6,825 nt of DNA from Nanobdellota archaeon. GTDB lineage: Archaea; Nanobdellota; Nanobdellia; Woesearchaeales; JAUYGA01. The notes beneath the pieces were generated by a model. The model saw only the letters and a list, made by a program, of their open reading frames with translations, was not told where the DNA came from and searched no databases. The DNA lies in the NCBI GenBank assembly GCA_030690755.1, contig JAUYGA010000008.1, forward strand, positions 1-6,825, in the 5' to 3' direction. Shown here piece by piece: positions 1 to 4,514 of the stretch (positions within the stretch are counted from its first letter, which is position 1; each line of letters opens with the position of its first letter). The position numbers and the translations under genes were made by a program.

Positions 1-14
1 ATTGAATAAGTCAT
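1..14 (-). CDS. Start of a third cistron, probable toxin gene (partial)
   Basis: An ATG (14 to 12) overlaps the stop codon of the preceding antitoxin-like gene as ATGA. This repeats the overlap found between the two genes upstream, so a coupled third gene probably begins here. Only four codons (M-T-Y-S) and part of a fifth lie inside the window. Archaeal RelE-type toxins often begin in this way and sit downstream of such antitoxins, so a RelE/ParE toxin is a reasonable guess. A VapC/PIN toxin is possible, and nothing visible excludes an unrelated gene. The call rests on gene order and the overlap, not on protein similarity. Confidence 0.35.
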
Positions 15-298
15 TTGAATATGCTGGAAATAGAATTAATTTTAATAGCTTTTTCTTTTTTTGCCTTCTTTAGTTTTTGGGCATATTCTTTTTTCAAAGG
101 CAATTCATCCACAGGATGCCAGTCTATCTTATCGCAGAATGCCCAATCATCGTCAGATACATTTCCAGTTTCTAAATATTTTTGAAATATTAATTTTTTC
201 ATAGTTTCCTCTCTGGCGATTTCGCTCCAATTAACCCACACAAAATGTTTTAATTCCTCCTTGAACTTATCTGTAACAGCCAATGTAACTGAAGTCAT
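11..298 (-). CDS. Antitoxin-like ribbon-helix-helix protein, 95 aa
   Basis: The product is probably the antitoxin of a type II toxin-antitoxin module. Residues 1-35 fit a ribbon-helix-helix DNA-binding domain: a short beta strand (TSVTLAV), a lysine- and glutamate-rich helix, then a VNWSEIAREE helix typical of archaeal RHH antitoxins. The C-terminal half carries a DWHPVDELPLK-type segment (about residues 59-69) followed by a lysine-rich tail. In related antitoxins this part contacts the toxin. The ATG overlaps the stop of the 52-aa RHH gene (ATGA), and its own stop overlaps the next ATG, so all three are likely translationally coupled. No ribosome binding site is needed or seen. Residues 2-35 resemble the 52-aa neighbour, which suggests tandem paralogs. 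The partner toxin is outside the window, so the TA role is inferred. Confidence 0.72.
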   Translation of the reverse strand: MTSVTLAVTDKFKEELKHFVWVNWSEIAREETMKKLIFQKYLETGNVSDDDWAFCDKIDWHPVDELPLKKEYAQKLKKAKKEKAIKINSISSIFK

Positions 299-453
299 TT
301 TAAAGCACCTTTATTTTTCAGCTCTTCAAATCTTTTTAGTTCAGAGACCTTTAGCTCGAATCTTTTTTTAAGATACTCTGCCAAGTTAACTTCAGGACGC
401 TTGTCCATTTCCTTTTTCAAATCTTCAGGTATTGAAACTGTGAATGTTGCCAT
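295..453 (-). CDS. Small ribbon-helix-helix (CopG-like) protein, 52 aa
   Basis: This is the first gene of the antitoxin-like operon. The protein begins MATFTVSIPEDLKKEMDKRP and continues with VNLAEYLKKRFELK, a standard ribbon-helix-helix layout: strand at residues 2-8, helix A about 9-20, turn, helix B about 24-42. The remaining residues are a charged helix (ELKRFEELKNKG). At 52 aa it is a bare DNA-binding unit without an obvious toxin-binding tail, so it may act as repressor of the operon or pair with the larger RHH protein downstream. ATG at 453 is the only suitable start: the ATG at 470 is in another frame. The stop overlaps the following ATG by the ATGA arrangement. A BRE/TATA promoter and an inverted repeat lie just upstream. 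No Shine-Dalgarno is visible. Confidence 0.85.
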   Translation of the reverse strand: MATFTVSIPEDLKKEMDKRPEVNLAEYLKKRFELKVSELKRFEELKNKGALK

Positions 454-481
454 TTTTTGAATAAACCATATTTAGTTGATA

Positions 482-495
482 AACGAAAATTCGTT
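482..495. promoter_or_regulatory. Inverted-repeat operator AACGAA-AA-TTCGTT
   Basis: A perfect 6-bp inverted repeat with a 2-bp spacer lies between the TATA box and the expected transcription start of the antitoxin-like operon, the usual place for an autoregulatory RHH operator. A further TTCGTT copy (511-516) overlaps the BRE, and ATCGTT follows at 522-527. The starts of the same-direction copies (490, 511, 522) are 21 and 11 bp apart, close to whole helical turns. That it is bound by one of the two RHH proteins is inference. Confidence 0.55.
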
Positions 496-497
496 AA

Positions 498-513
498 TAT
501 ATTTAAACCTTTC
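498..513 (-). promoter_or_regulatory. BRE/TATA promoter of the antitoxin-like operon
   Basis: On the minus strand the sequence GAAAGG (513 to 508, BRE-like) is followed directly by TTTAAATATA (507 to 498, TATA box). Transcription is expected about 26 nt downstream, near position 477, giving a short leader before the ATG at 453. Confidence 0.68.
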
Positions 514-525
514 GTTCTTTTATCG

Positions 526-748
526 TTATTGAAAAGTTAAAGGGTGCCGTCAACTCTGTGAGGCTCTTCTAAAATAATCTGCGAGCAATTTTCGGAGTTC
601 CAAAGTAGAATAATCAAAATATAAGGTATGGAGTTGGTGGGATTGAAGCGAAGCGAAAATCCCACTAAGACTAATCTCGCAGCCTACAGGCGAAACTGTA
701 GAGTTCGCACCGACGGCACCCCGAACGAAAGTGAGAACTTTTCAATAA
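526..748. repeat. Inverted-repeat-bounded structured non-coding element
   Basis: This fills most of the 376-bp gap between the antitoxin-like operon and metG. The outer arms TTATTGAAAAGTT (526-538) and AACTTTTCAATAA (736-748) are perfect 13-bp inverted repeats. Inside them GGGTGCCGTC (542-551) pairs with GACGGCACCC (712-721), and AACTCT (552-557) can pair with AGAGTT (700-705). Two local hairpins follow: TTGGTGGGATT (634-644) with AATCCCACTAA (658-668), whose loop is a GAAGC direct repeat, and CTACAG/CTGTAG (684-689/696-701) closing a GCGAAA loop. The 9-mer CGTTCTTTT occurs 4 nt outside the left arm (513-521) and 3 nt outside the right arm (752-760), like a target duplication. It may be a small non-autonomous element or a structured RNA. 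Strand evidence is mixed: wobble pairs favour plus in one hairpin and minus in the GGGTGCCGTC stem. No convincing protein is encoded. Confidence 0.55.
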
Positions 749-794
749 AACCGTTCTTTTTTGCTAAAAACAGCATAATAAAATTTCAAAGCCC

Positions 795-801
795 AAAAAA
801 A
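795..801 (-). terminator. T-run, likely metG terminator
   Basis: Seven T residues in a row on the minus strand lie about 30 nt after the metG stop codon, preceded by TTCTTG. Archaeal transcription commonly ends at such oligo-T runs without a hairpin. No other termination signal is clear here. Confidence 0.4.
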
Positions 802-829
802 CAAGAACCATCTGCTAAATCTATCTTAC

Positions 830-2935
830 TTACCTAACCATTGCGCCGTCTTCTATATCTGCATGTATCGCTTCCTTGACAGTCTTCAGCATTTTTCCTT
901 TTGTATAGACATGCCCATCTTTTATCTCAAAAACAACTTTTGCAAAATCATCATACAAAACCTGTTCTTTATTTGGCTTATAACCTTCAATTATGACTTG
1001 GTCTCCTGGCTTGCTTTTTTTTGCTTCAAGCACTGTAACTAGTTCTTTTCCATCAATCATTTTCTCTGCAGCAAGAAGCATGCCTTGGCTTTCATATCCT
1101 CTGAGTTTTACTGGTTTTAAGTTTGCGACAATGACTACCTTTTTTCCTTCAAGCTGTTCCTTTTTGTAAAAATCGCGGAGACCTGCGACAAGCTGTCTTT
1201 TTTCATCACCGAGGTCAATCTGCAGGACAAAAAGTTTGTCTGCGCTTGGATGATCTTGAACAATATCTATTTTTGCAACCCTTAAATCTAAAGGAAACTT
1301 ATTTCCGTCAAGTATTTTTTTGATATCATCAATCTTATGGACAACTATTTCTGCTTCATTTATGCTCTGCTGTTCTAAGTCAAAACCAATATCTTTCCAT
1401 TGCAGGTCCGACAGACCAAGCTGTTTTTGTATCCTTGCGCAAAAATTAGGCAGTATCGGCGCAGCAATCACAGAGATATTTTTAACAATATTCGCAGCAA
1501 GCGTAACAACCTTATGCGCTTTTTCTTTTCCAACTTCCCCTTCCTTAATCTGTTTCCAAGGCGCATTGTCCTGAAAATATTTGTTTCCAATAGATGAATA
1601 AGCAAGTATTTGTTTTAGCGCATCCCTTATTTCAATAGCTTCATAATATTTCTCGATTTCTTTTGCTTTTGAATTTAGCTCGACGATAAGCTCTTCATCC
1701 TTAGGAAGTTTTCCAAGTTTTGAATCAAAATTCTTGTTGATGAAAGATAAAACTCTGTAGCAGAAATTTGCAATGTTTGCTACAAACTCATTATTCGCTT
1801 TGTCAGAAAAATCATCAAAATCCAGATCAACATCATTTATCTTATGAGTTAATGCAGATGCATAATAAAATCTAAGATATTCAGGGTCAAGCAAATCAAG
1901 GTATTCTCTTGCGCTGAGAAGCGCGCCTCTAGACTTTGACATCTTCTCTTTTTTGACAGTCAGAAAACCATGCACAACAATATTTGATGGCAAGTTAAAA
2001 CCTGACGCCATAAGAACAGCTGGCCAGAAAAGGAAATGAAAATATACAATGTCTTTACCAATGAAATGCGCAATCTCGCAGTCTTTTGATTTCCAATAGT
2101 CGTCGACAGATTCCTTGTTTCCATGCATCTTGCAGTAATTTTCAGTGCTCGCGATATACCCTATAGGCGCATCAAGCCAGACATAATAGTACTTATTCTC
2201 TTCTCCAGGAATCTTAAAACCAAAATATGGGCCGTCTCTGCTGATGTTCCAGTCTTCTAAACCCGAGTCAATCCAGTTGATGACAAAATTTTTCATCTCT
2301 TGCTGCAGATTTTTATTTCCGAGAATCCATTTTTTAAGGTCAGCAGAGAAATCGCTGAGTTTGAAAAAATAATGATTTGATATTTTTCTTGAAGGGGAAT
2401 TCTTGCAGACAACGCAATATGGATCAATCAAATCTATCGGCTTGTAAGTAGCATTGCAATGCTCGCAAACATCTCCATACTGGTCTTCTTTTCCGCATTT
2501 AGGGCATGTTCCTTTAACAAACCGGTCAGGCAGAAATCTCTTGCAATGTTCGCAATAAGTGAGCTCAATATCTTTTTGATAAATCAGGCCTTTCTGTTTT
2601 AATGTGTTAAAAATATGGTCTGCAAACTTCCTGTTCTCTTCAGAGTTTGTCGAATAGAAACTGTCAAAATTTATATGAAAATCATCAAAATCTTTCTTGT
2701 GTTCGTCATAATATTTTGCAATCAATTCTTCTGGAGAAACCCCTAGTTTTTTTGCATTGAGTTCTATTGGAGTTCCATGAGTGTCATCTGCGCAAACATA
2801 TACCGCTTTAATCCCTTTAGATTTCAGAAACCTCACATAGATGTCTGTCTGAACATACTCAACAAGATGGCCTATGTGAAGAGGCCCGTTAGCATAAGGC
2901 AAAGCTGATGTTATCAGCATTCTTTTTGGTTTCAT
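830..2935 (-). CDS. metG: Methionyl-tRNA synthetase with fused tRNA-binding domain
   Basis: This cytoplasmic class I synthetase attaches methionine to initiator and elongator tRNA-Met. The Rossmann catalytic domain begins with LPYANG (12-17) and HIGH (20-23), and the second signature KMSKS is at 331-335. The insertion holds four CxxC knuckles (C128/C131, C144/C147, C157/C160, C174/C177), enough for two zinc sites as in the two-knuckle MetRS type. The helical anticodon domain contains DNAPW (456-460), whose tryptophan stacks on the CAU anticodon in studied enzymes. Residues about 545-650 form an EMAPII/Trbp111-like OB fold (SADKL, GLRDFY, GYESQGM), followed by a tail of about 50 aa. Many archaea encode this OB domain separately, so the fusion is notable. 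The 701-aa length fits a complete fused enzyme. ATG at 2935 lies about 26 nt from a TATA box, which suggests a leaderless mRNA. Confidence 0.97.
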   Translation of the reverse strand: MKPKRMLITSALPYANGPLHIGHLVEYVQTDIYVRFLKSKGIKAVYVCADDTHGTPIELNAKKLGVSPEELIAKYYDEHKKDFDDFHINFDSFYSTNSEENRKFADHIFNTLKQKGLIYQKDIELTYCEHCKRFLPDRFVKGTCPKCGKEDQYGDVCEHCNATYKPIDLIDPYCVVCKNSPSRKISNHYFFKLSDFSADLKKWILGNKNLQQEMKNFVINWIDSGLEDWNISRDGPYFGFKIPGEENKYYYVWLDAPIGYIASTENYCKMHGNKESVDDYWKSKDCEIAHFIGKDIVYFHFLFWPAVLMASGFNLPSNIVVHGFLTVKKEKMSKSRGALLSAREYLDLLDPEYLRFYYASALTHKINDVDLDFDDFSDKANNEFVANIANFCYRVLSFINKNFDSKLGKLPKDEELIVELNSKAKEIEKYYEAIEIRDALKQILAYSSIGNKYFQDNAPWKQIKEGEVGKEKAHKVVTLAANIVKNISVIAAPILPNFCARIQKQLGLSDLQWKDIGFDLEQQSINEAEIVVHKIDDIKKILDGNKFPLDLRVAKIDIVQDHPSADKLFVLQIDLGDEKRQLVAGLRDFYKKEQLEGKKVVIVANLKPVKLRGYESQGMLLAAEKMIDGKELVTVLEAKKSKPGDQVIIEGYKPNKEQVLYDDFAKVVFEIKDGHVYTKGKMLKTVKEAIHADIEDGAMVR

Positions 2936-2957
2936 ATGATATGCAAAGAATTGGTTA

Positions 2958-2966
2958 GTTTATAAG
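2958..2966 (-). promoter_or_regulatory. TATA box of metG
   Basis: The minus strand reads CTTATAAAC here, preceded by an A-rich BRE-like stretch. Its centre is about 26 nt upstream of the metG ATG at 2935, so the transcript would start at or next to the start codon. No Shine-Dalgarno is seen, as expected for a leaderless message. Confidence 0.65.
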
Positions 2967-3040
2967 TTTTTTGTGATAGCAGGCTTCACCCTAAATGTAG
3001 GCAGCATCAATTTGCGTAGACCAATCAAAATAAAACAGTG

Positions 3041-3153
3041 AAGCTGACAGGGGGGACATGCCCGGGCAATTGTGAGCGAGTGACTGCATGCGAGTCGCTC
3101 GCATGCTCGCGACAAGTCACGAGCTCACTTGCGGGTCACTGGGATGTCAGCTC
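3041..3153. repeat. Long compound hairpin arm
   Basis: The stem is built from AGCTGACA/TGTCAGCT (3042-3049/3145-3152), then CCC/GGG (3061-3063/3133-3135), GCAA/TTGC (3066-3069/3129-3132), GTGAGC/GCTCAC (3072-3077/3123-3128), GTGACT/AGTCAC (3080-3085/3115-3120) and a perfect 9-bp apical stem GCATGCGAG/CTCGCATGC (3086-3094/3098-3106) with a TCG loop. Between the two inner helices a symmetric GA/GA pair would form tandem G.A pairs on plus but U/C mismatches on minus, a point against the minus reading. It is treated as one domain of the candidate RNA. Confidence 0.7.
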
Positions 3154-3192
3154 ATCAAATGAAAACAACGAGGTCGGAGCCGATGCTGCCCG

Positions 3193-3237
3193 AACATTGA
3201 CTTGTCCAACAGTCACCTGTCGAACAGTCGCTTGTCG
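3193..3237. repeat. Three 15-bp imperfect tandem repeats
   Basis: The units are AACATTGACTTGTCC, AACAGTCACCTGTCG and AACAGTCGCTTGTCG. They lie inside the candidate RNA between its two crossing helices. On the minus strand each of the last two units carries G(C/T)GACT, a word also found at 3093-3098, 3115-3120 and 3292-3297. Confidence 0.75.
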
Positions 3238-3340
3238 AATGAAATGAGACTCGTTAGCCACGTGAAACTATCTACGCTCCGAGACTCACAAGTCGCTGTG
3301 AGATTTAGGATGAAACCATGAGAGCAGAGGTTGCCACCAA

Positions 3341-3371
3341 CTATAAAACAATCAGGCGTTATAAAACCTCC
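3341..3371 (-). promoter_or_regulatory. Candidate promoter of the structured RNA
   Basis: The minus strand has two TATA-like boxes: TTTTATAA (3366 to 3359), preceded by GGAGG, and TTTTATAG (3348 to 3341). The second is centred about 27 nt upstream of 3317, the 5' end predicted independently from the terminal stem. The first would start transcription near 3337. Both lie downstream of the stop codon of the 208-aa gene. Confidence 0.5.
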
Positions 3372-3413
3372 AAGGGCCATTGAAAAATTTCAGAAAACAA
3401 TATCGCAGCGCAA

Positions 3414-4040
3414 TCATCCTTTCAATGCGCCAGCCGACTGTATCGATGGAGATAAAGTATTTGCAGGAAACTTCAAACGTATCTCTTTTAGATCAACATC
3501 TTTCTTAAAATCCTTTAGCGCATAATGCGCGCAGATAATAAATTCAGGATCCTCTTTGTTTTCGATTGATTGCTTATTGAAGATAAGTTCAGGCATCTTC
3601 TTTTTTTTGTCCAGCTCAACTATGACTGATGTTGCGCCGCGTCTTTCATAAAAAAGAATCAGCTTGTTTTTGACAAAATCCATGACTTGTTTCACATTCT
3701 CGATGCTTACTTTCAGCATATCATCAGGCTCAGCGCCTATCTTTTCCAGTCCTGCAATCTTGCTTGCGACATTATCAAACAGGCTGATTAAAGATTTCTC
3801 GTTTGGAAAGAAAATAGAAAGCCGAAATCCATGATCCATTGTGTTTTCTGCTTCAACTAACAGGCCAGGATATTTTTCATTGAACTTCTGGACATACTCC
3901 TTGAAAATCTCAAATAGGTCATAGAATTCATTGTCTCCGCCGACCCATGCCTCGTCAATGCCTCTTGTCATCTTCATCAATGCAGAAAAATCTTCATGGA
4001 ATGCTCGTAAATTATCTGGATTAATGTTTTTCAGCAGCAC
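3414..4040 (-). CDS. Uncharacterised protein, 208 aa
   Basis: I do not recognise this protein. It is soluble-looking and strongly charged, without signal peptide, membrane segment or cysteine motif. The first half is helical (HEDFSALMKMTRGI; NEFYDLFEIFKEYVQKFNEKYPG), followed by alternating strands and helices (FRLSIFFPNEKSLISLFDNVASKI; SVIVELDKKKKMPELIF; KEIRLKFPANTL). The proposed start is GTG at 4040, separated by one base from the TAA of the zinc-ribbon gene, so the two are probably co-transcribed and coupled. GGAGG near 4067-4071 is too far away to be a normal ribosome binding site. An internal ATG (codon 22) is an alternative start, but it would discard a good helix. The tight pairing suggests a shared function with the zinc-ribbon protein; what that is cannot be read from the sequence. 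Confidence 0.85.
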   Translation of the reverse strand: MLLKNINPDNLRAFHEDFSALMKMTRGIDEAWVGGDNEFYDLFEIFKEYVQKFNEKYPGLLVEAENTMDHGFRLSIFFPNEKSLISLFDNVASKIAGLEKIGAEPDDMLKVSIENVKQVMDFVKNKLILFYERRGATSVIVELDKKKKMPELIFNKQSIENKEDPEFIICAHYALKDFKKDVDLKEIRLKFPANTLSPSIQSAGALKG

Positions 4041-4041
4041 T

Positions 4042-4458
4042 TTATTTTTTGCTTTGCTCAGCAGCCTCCTTTTTCGCTTTCATCTTTTTTGTCACATCGA
4101 TTTTTGCATTGCATTTGTCGCATGTGAACTGAAGCATCTCAATCCCTTTAACTTTTTTCCTTTTGTAAGGGACTTGTTTTTCACCCGTATTTCCGCAGCT
4201 TGGGCAGGTATATTGGATGTTTGCTGTCAAACTTTCTTCATATTCCTTTTTTTCAATAGTGTTATTGCAATCAGGACAGACATATTCCTTTGCTCTGATT
4301 TTTATAGAACCGTCATCTCCTCGTGGTTTACCCATCAATGATTTCTTGCACTTAGGGCATTTTTCCCTATAGACCCAAACAGTCGCATGTCCTGTTCCGA
4401 TAGCTCTTCTTGTAAAATAAACACATTCGTCTGCGCTTTCTGGAAATTTCAAAGCCAT
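4042..4458 (-). CDS. Zinc-ribbon protein with four CxxC motifs, 138 aa
   Basis: The product has four CxxC knuckles (C34/C37, C61/C64, C85/C88, C113/C116), enough for two zinc ribbons, each of two knuckles. Between and after them are basic stretches (PYKRKKVKG at 97-105, KKMKAKKEAAEQSKK at the C terminus) that could bind nucleic acid. The N terminus (MALKFPESADECVYFTRRAI) resembles conserved hypothetical proteins that I recall from DPANN archaea (recognition from memory, not a search). No enzymatic motif is visible, so a role in transcription, translation or RNA binding is only a guess. GAGGTG eight bases before ATG 4458 is a good Shine-Dalgarno and fixes this start. The 208-aa gene follows after 1 nt, and the DegT-like gene ends 56 nt upstream. 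Confidence 0.9.
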   Translation of the reverse strand: MALKFPESADECVYFTRRAIGTGHATVWVYREKCPKCKKSLMGKPRGDDGSIKIRAKEYVCPDCNNTIEKKEYEESLTANIQYTCPSCGNTGEKQVPYKRKKVKGIEMLQFTCDKCNAKIDVTKKMKAKKEAAEQSKK

Positions 4459-4466
4459 TGTTATTA

Positions 4467-4472
4467 CACCTC
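4467..4472 (-). promoter_or_regulatory. Shine-Dalgarno of the zinc-ribbon gene
   Basis: GAGGTG (minus strand) lies 8 nt before the ATG at 4458. It is one of the few clear ribosome binding sites in the window, which implies a leadered transcript here, unlike metG. Confidence 0.7.
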
Positions 4473-4487
4473 ATATATCTTGTTTTT

Positions 4488-4511
4488 AATTTAAATTGAG
4501 CATAAACTCAA
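4488..4511 (-). promoter_or_regulatory. Short hairpin and TATA-like box between DegT and zinc-ribbon genes
   Basis: TTGAG/CTCAA arms (4507-4511 and 4496-4500 on minus) with a 6-nt loop come just after the DegT-like stop codon and run into TTTAAATT (4497 to 4488). The hairpin plus T-rich tail could be a weak terminator. The TTTAAATT could instead be a TATA box, but its predicted start (about 4467) would remove the Shine-Dalgarno. Read-through from the DegT-like gene is equally possible. Confidence 0.3.
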
Positions 4512-4514
4512 GCA

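Larger units (their letters stand above)
2982..3317 (-). ncRNA. Candidate structured RNA with pseudoknot, family unknown
   Basis: This GC-rich island (61% GC over 3041-3150) holds nested complementary segments. A 15-bp terminal stem joins 3303-3317 to 2982-2996; its two C/A mismatches on plus become G.U pairs on minus, so the RNA is read on minus. In 5' to 3' order on that strand come: a 6-bp hairpin next to the terminal stem (3297-3302/3285-3290); GCGTAGA (3271-3277) pairing with TCTACGC (3014-3020); the tandem-repeat zone; GGCAGCATC (3182-3190) pairing with GATGCTGCC (3000-3008); and a long hairpin arm (3041-3153). The last two long-range helices cross, giving a pseudoknot topology reminiscent of RNase P RNA, but none of the RNase P conserved sequences or SRP loop motifs are present. 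Several helices extend by G.U pairs only on minus. A TATA box lies about 27 nt upstream. The ends are estimates from the terminal stem. Confidence 0.55.

Noticed and set aside
526..748. Hammerhead or box C/D RNA in the inverted-repeat element
   Set aside because: The hammerhead core (CUGANGA with GAAA) and C/D box pairs are absent at usable distances.
628..837. 69-codon plus-strand reading frame between the antitoxin-like operon and metG
   Set aside because: It runs through hairpins and inverted repeats, overlaps the metG end, has a low-complexity translation and no ribosome binding site or promoter in a sensible place.
1320..1597. Plus-strand reading frames opposite metG
   Set aside because: They are shadows of the metG coding strand, with Cys/Ser/Phe-rich translations and no family resemblance.
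3193..3237. CRISPR-like repeats
   Set aside because: The units are 15 bp, directly adjacent without spacers, imperfect and only three in number. No cas gene is visible.
3191..3245. tRNA T-arm-like GTCGAAC/GTCGAAT words
   Set aside because: No acceptor stem, anticodon arm or D arm can be built around them; they belong to the tandem repeats.
3038..3247. 69-codon plus-strand frame with spaced cysteines (CPTVTCRTVAC pattern)
   Set aside because: The pattern comes from the 15-bp tandem repeat (five codons per unit) and the frame covers the long hairpin. Composition looks structural, not coding.
2982..3317. RNase P RNA or SRP RNA
   Set aside because: Size and topology fit loosely, but no GAGGAAAGUCC-like or ACAGAAA-like RNase P block and no SRP GGAA-type loop motif is found on either strand.
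3931..4341. 136-codon plus-strand frame opposite the 208-aa and zinc-ribbon genes
   Set aside because: It is antisense to two well-supported genes; its Phe/Ser-rich hydrophobic translation is what lysine- and glutamate-rich genes give on the other strand.
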